Shown: piece by piece, positions 61,206-64,000 of the stretch
Numbering within the stretch: position 1 is the first letter of the stretch
Layout of the letters: each line of letters starts with the position of its first letter
NCBI GenBank assembly: GCA_029204225.1
Contig: CM055111.1
Span: 12,400,697 to 12,464,696 of the forward strand
Source of the DNA: Diphasiastrum complanatum
Taxonomy: Eukaryota; Streptophyta; Lycopodiopsida; Lycopodiales; Lycopodiaceae
Length of the DNA: 64,000 nt
Direction: 5' to 3'
Notes under the pieces: generated by a model
Database searches by the model: none
The model's input: the letters and a program-made list of their open reading frames with translations, nothing else
Told to the model about the DNA's origin: nothing
Position numbers and translations under genes: made by a program

Positions 61206-61430
61206 CAACTTGAATTTTTCTTAATAATTGGTGTGCTTTGCATAGGAAGAGCTACATGCAAATGGAATATTGCCATTGTTGAAAGCTACAATCCGTAAAT
61301 GCTTCAAATTATGGTTAATCAACATGAATAGATCTATCATACCTTACTTTTGTAATGTTTATGTTGCATTGATAAATTGTAACGCCTCATATTTCACTAT
61401 AAGCATACAATGATTTCAAAAGTTCTGCTA
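61206..61430 (-). repeat. 5' flank and start of gene B, shared with 17.5 kb
   Basis: Matches 17538-17705 strongly. A minus-strand frame starting MAIFHLHVALPMQSTPII would join gene B (KKIQVVDNVA) except for one extra A in a run of five (about 61222-61226). Confidence 0.7.
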
Positions 61431-61716
61431 CTCCCACTTCAGTTTTTGCATTGAGCACACCAAGATTTTCAGTCTTAAAGCTCTAGTCCTTAGTTCTGGA
61501 ATGAGCATGCAGAGAAGTTATTACATATCATGCTTAACTAACTTTTGTCTGAAGTTAACCATACCAATTAAACGTCGGGCAAGGCCGAAAACTCAGAAAT
61601 GATGACCAAAAGTTATCGGCTCGCATTCTCTCTCTACGTAACCTCTCTCTAAAGTGAAATTTCTTAAAGGGCCCATTTTGAGCCCATATTTTCCATAATG
61701 GCCCTTCTACACAGCC
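61431..61716. other. Spacer, nothing seen
   Basis: Non-coding. The similarity to the 17.5-kb copy ends at its left edge. Confidence 0.4.
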
Positions 61717-62571
61717 ATGAAGTTTTCCAAACCCCTGCGGGATGCCATATTGCATAGCTCCCAGCAGCCTGATGTACCAGATGAGTCAAGACATCCGAAA
61801 AACGCTGAAGTGGTTCATAATGTTGACATGAGCTTACTTCATATAGGTGTTGCTAAAGGCAACAACATCACTTTACCAGTGCACTATAAAGCTTATCCAT
61901 CCGTACAAGCCATTCTTGATAGTGGCTCTGGCGTGAATATTATCGCCATGTCCTTAGAAAATGCATGGGGAATATCCACATTGGAAAAGCCTAAGTATAA
62001 GTCACGTATGGCTGACCAACGAATGATGACACCTGCTGGTCACATAAGCAATTTGCCGATCAAAATTGTCGGTCGGATTTCTACCATAGAGTGTGTAGTA
62101 CTAGATTTTCTTGATGAACCACACACCTATCAATTCCTTCTTGGAACACCTTGGTTAGAAATGGCCGTAGTGATTCAAGATTGGAAGGAAAATAAAATCG
62201 TTTTTGTCAATAGAGACAGGCGAATCTCTGTCAATGTCACCGGAAAAATAAAGCCTGCACGCATTGAAGATGATTGGTCTTCAACTACCTATAATGACCC
62301 CAATAGTAACGATTCCACCGTAAAGGGTCATTACGTGCAAAGTACTGATATCATCAATTGGGGACATGCCTTAGCGACCATCGATTGTGTCAATGCCACT
62401 CTTTGTGCGCAAGAAGTTCAAGAAGAGGACCCAATTGAAATCACTATACACTCCACATATATCAACGCTCCCATCTTGCCCTTGTACATGATAGATGTAC
62501 TCCCTATTGAGTGGATGTCTGAAGATGTACACACAAGATTGCAAGATAACACCAAGTTAGTGCACCAATGA
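61717..62571 (+). CDS. Retropepsin-like ORF, Ty3 type
   Basis: A 284-codon frame starting MKFSKPLRDAILHSSQQ. Around residues 66-82 it has VQAILDSGSGVNIIAMSLE, the DSGS active-site motif of a retropepsin with the usual hydrophobic flanks. FLLGTPWLEM near residue 140 fits the second conserved block of Ty3-type proteases. The C-terminal third is acidic and unassigned. No RT or integrase follows, because an LTR-like segment begins at once. It is uninterrupted, but as an isolated piece it is probably a relic. I accept the ATG, though the true polyprotein start would lie upstream. Confidence 0.7.
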   Translation: MKFSKPLRDAILHSSQQPDVPDESRHPKNAEVVHNVDMSLLHIGVAKGNNITLPVHYKAYPSVQAILDSGSGVNIIAMSLENAWGISTLEKPKYKSRMADQRMMTPAGHISNLPIKIVGRISTIECVVLDFLDEPHTYQFLLGTPWLEMAVVIQDWKENKIVFVNRDRRISVNVTGKIKPARIEDDWSSTTYNDPNSNDSTVKGHYVQSTDIINWGHALATIDCVNATLCAQEVQEEDPIEITIHSTYINAPILPLYMIDVLPIEWMSEDVHTRLQDNTKLVHQ

Positions 62572-62589
62572 GTAGTAGAACCCAAAGAG

Positions 62590-62931
62590 AACCATGTATA
62601 ATGATGAAATGAGAGATAGAAGAGAGAATATGTGTCTCTCCACGAGTTACATCCTTTTATAGAGTTTTCAAACCCTATTTGGCCACTTGGCTTTCCCTCC
62701 AAAATGTAAACCCTACTATTTTTGGGTCTAGATTCAATGTACCCAAAGTTCAAATTTGAATCTCTCTCAAACTCGACTACCAACTTTCCCACACTTTCAA
62801 AAAGTGTTTATTGAATGTATTTTAAACTAATATAACTTCAAAAAGTTTATCTCTAAGTTTAAAATGAGTTTTGGCCTTTTATTGACAATTTACCAAAATG
62901 TGACTAGACTAGTTGAAATCTCTCACAATTT
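62590..62931 (-). mobile_element. LTR-like fragment (minus)
   Basis: On the minus strand it starts TGTGAGAGATTTCAACTAG and matches the LTR starts at 6797 and 63729. A TATAAAAGG box (TCTATAAAAGGATG on the minus strand) lies near 62655. Confidence 0.6.
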
Positions 62932-63000
62932 GTACTAGCTTTCTTGGCTGGTTTTGTTGATGGAAATGAAGCTATTGTAAGTTCATTATATCACCACATT
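62932..63000 (+). repeat. Dispersed repeat shared with 5.45 kb
   Basis: Similar to about 5450-5540 (TTTCTTGG-TGGTTTTG and ATGGAAATGAAGCTA). It lies between the inverted LTR fragment and the gene B 3' copy. Confidence 0.55.
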
Positions 63001-63294
63001 CGTAAATCTATACATGATTGTTGGGGAAAAGACAACGTTATACATTACATGGTACTGATTTATTTTGTTATATGGTACTTATCTCATCCATGATTATATT
63101 TTGTTTTTATTGATGTTACTTTTTTCAAACCTTGTTTGCAGCACATCTTTCTTCATCATGCAACTTATTTTGCAGAGGAATATGAGAGCTTAAGTATCTG
63201 GTCCCCACATTGGCAAGCAAGAGGAGCATTTCATAGAGCTACAAATCATGGCAGACACAATTCAAAAAAAATATATTTAGTTCAACTTTTTTAG
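62995..63294 (+). pseudogene. Gene B 3' end, copy 2
   Basis: Exon HDCWGKDNVIHYM ends at GTACTG (63052). After GTTTGCAG the last exon (63142) reads HIFLHHATYFAEEYESLSIW, then SPHWQARGAF and VQLF-TAG (63292-63294). Same intron position as gene B. A 5-residue block (GMEKS) with the candidate catalytic Glu is deleted here. Confidence 0.7.
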
Positions 63295-63433
63295 TGGTTG
63301 TATAGAAGAGCACAATTTAGATATCAAGCTAAAAACTCGCCAATTGAAATGTTACAATTTTTCGTAAGGCATTCAAATTCATAACAAAAGAGAGATCCTT
63401 GTAATAAATCAATAATCTATTACAAAACATTGT

Positions 63434-63709
63434 TTAATCTTCTTCATCATCCTCTTCAAGATTCAAATGGATGGTATTGTCATGAAGGGATAATCTCTTT
63501 TCACATGGATCCAAAAATTCTAAATTTTTTCTTTTGCTCATATCTATGTAACCTAAATAAAGGGCCATTGTAGATGATCTTTTTGTAGTATCATTGGGAG
63601 TATAACCCAATATTTTAATGGCCAAATCCCTTTTCACAATATCTATTTTATATGTTTCTTTGGCATAAGTATGGCCTCCTAAACATATAGATAATGACTT
63701 GATGGCCAT
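63434..63709 (-). pseudogene. Gene A 3' end, copy 2
   Basis: Minus-strand frame MAIKSLSICLGGHTYAKETY, then RDLAIKILGYTPNDTTKRSS, KNLEFLDPCEKRL and an acidic end LEEDDEED. It has no stop where copy 1 has TGA and no insertion where copy 1 carries the Copia element, so it preserves the empty-site sequence. It converges on the gene B 3' copy 139 bp away. Confidence 0.75.
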
Positions 63710-63728
63710 AATGCTATATAGTGGCAGC

Positions 63729-64000
63729 TATGAGAAATTTCAACTAGTTTAGTCAAGTTTTGGTTAATTGTCAATATTAGGCCAATATGCATTTTAGACT
63801 TAGAGATAAACTTTATGAAAGTTATTTTAGTCAAAGTTCATCTGAATTACTACTTTTGGAAAGTGTGGAAAAGTTAGGAGGTCGGGTTTGGACACAGTCA
63901 AATTTGAATGTTAGATGCATTGAATCTAGTCATATTGTTGATAGGGTTTTTGTTATGGAGGGAAACCAAAGATTCATTAATGAGACAATCTGTTATAAAG
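63729..64000 (+). mobile_element. LTR-like fragment (plus), runs to the window edge
   Basis: Begins (TA)TGAGAAATTTCAACTAG and matches the LTR at 6797 over about 200 bp, in the same orientation. With 62590-62931 it forms inverted LTR arms around the A/B 3' fragment. Confidence 0.6.

Overview
The window looks like repeat-rich, AT-rich nuclear DNA of a land plant. The evidence is a plant-type SIN3-like co-repressor gene (decayed), Copia and chromodomain Ty3 retrotransposons, primer-binding sites for initiator-Met tRNA and for tRNA-Asp, GT-AG introns with T-rich acceptors, and TTTAGGG-type telomeric motifs. I cannot name the genus. No gene in the window is convincingly intact from end to end; almost everything is mobile DNA or the debris of genes.

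Layout. 1-5.9 kb: small unassigned ORFs and a minus-strand LTR fragment. 5.9-10 kb: two minus-strand LTR copies about 3.3 kb apart, a plus-strand LTR, and a minus-strand Copia 3' end. 10-12.6 kb: low-complexity, gag-like ORF remnants. 13.3-19.7 kb: a divergent histone H3 fold followed by a Ser/Pro-rich stretch and a Ulp1-like (C48) cysteine peptidase, convergent with an unknown multi-exon gene 'C'; then an inverted second copy of gene C and of the peptidase C-terminus; then a Copia fragment. 21.3 kb: a second H3-like copy. 22.5-25.3 kb: an 18-bp tandem repeat, a gag-like ORF and a putative LTR. 26.0 and 30.4-33.3 kb: two parts of a duplicated SIN3-like gene. 34.7-36.4 kb: a third H3-like copy convergent with an unknown gene 'E'. 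36.4-41.2 kb: a non-autonomous LTR element with 5-bp target duplications, inserted into gene E. 42.1-47.5 kb: a 3' chromovirus remnant whose right LTR is split by a small element with a tRNA-Asp primer site. 48.5-52.7 kb: Copia fragments. 52.7-63.7 kb: a convergent gene pair 'A' and 'B' (B is transposase-like), with a 5.3-kb Copia element inserted in A, a retropepsin ORF, and a second inverted copy of the A/B 3' ends.

The most interesting signal is a family of convergent two-gene cassettes. H3-fold/Ulp1 faces gene C, and gene A faces gene B, each pair present twice in inverted arrangement. The cassettes share pieces: the 5' end and one internal exon of gene B recur between the two gene C copies. 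I infer that they derive from one family of large multi-gene DNA elements that captured a histone H3/CenH3-like domain. All visible copies carry nonsense or frameshift mutations, and many stops look like C-to-T changes.
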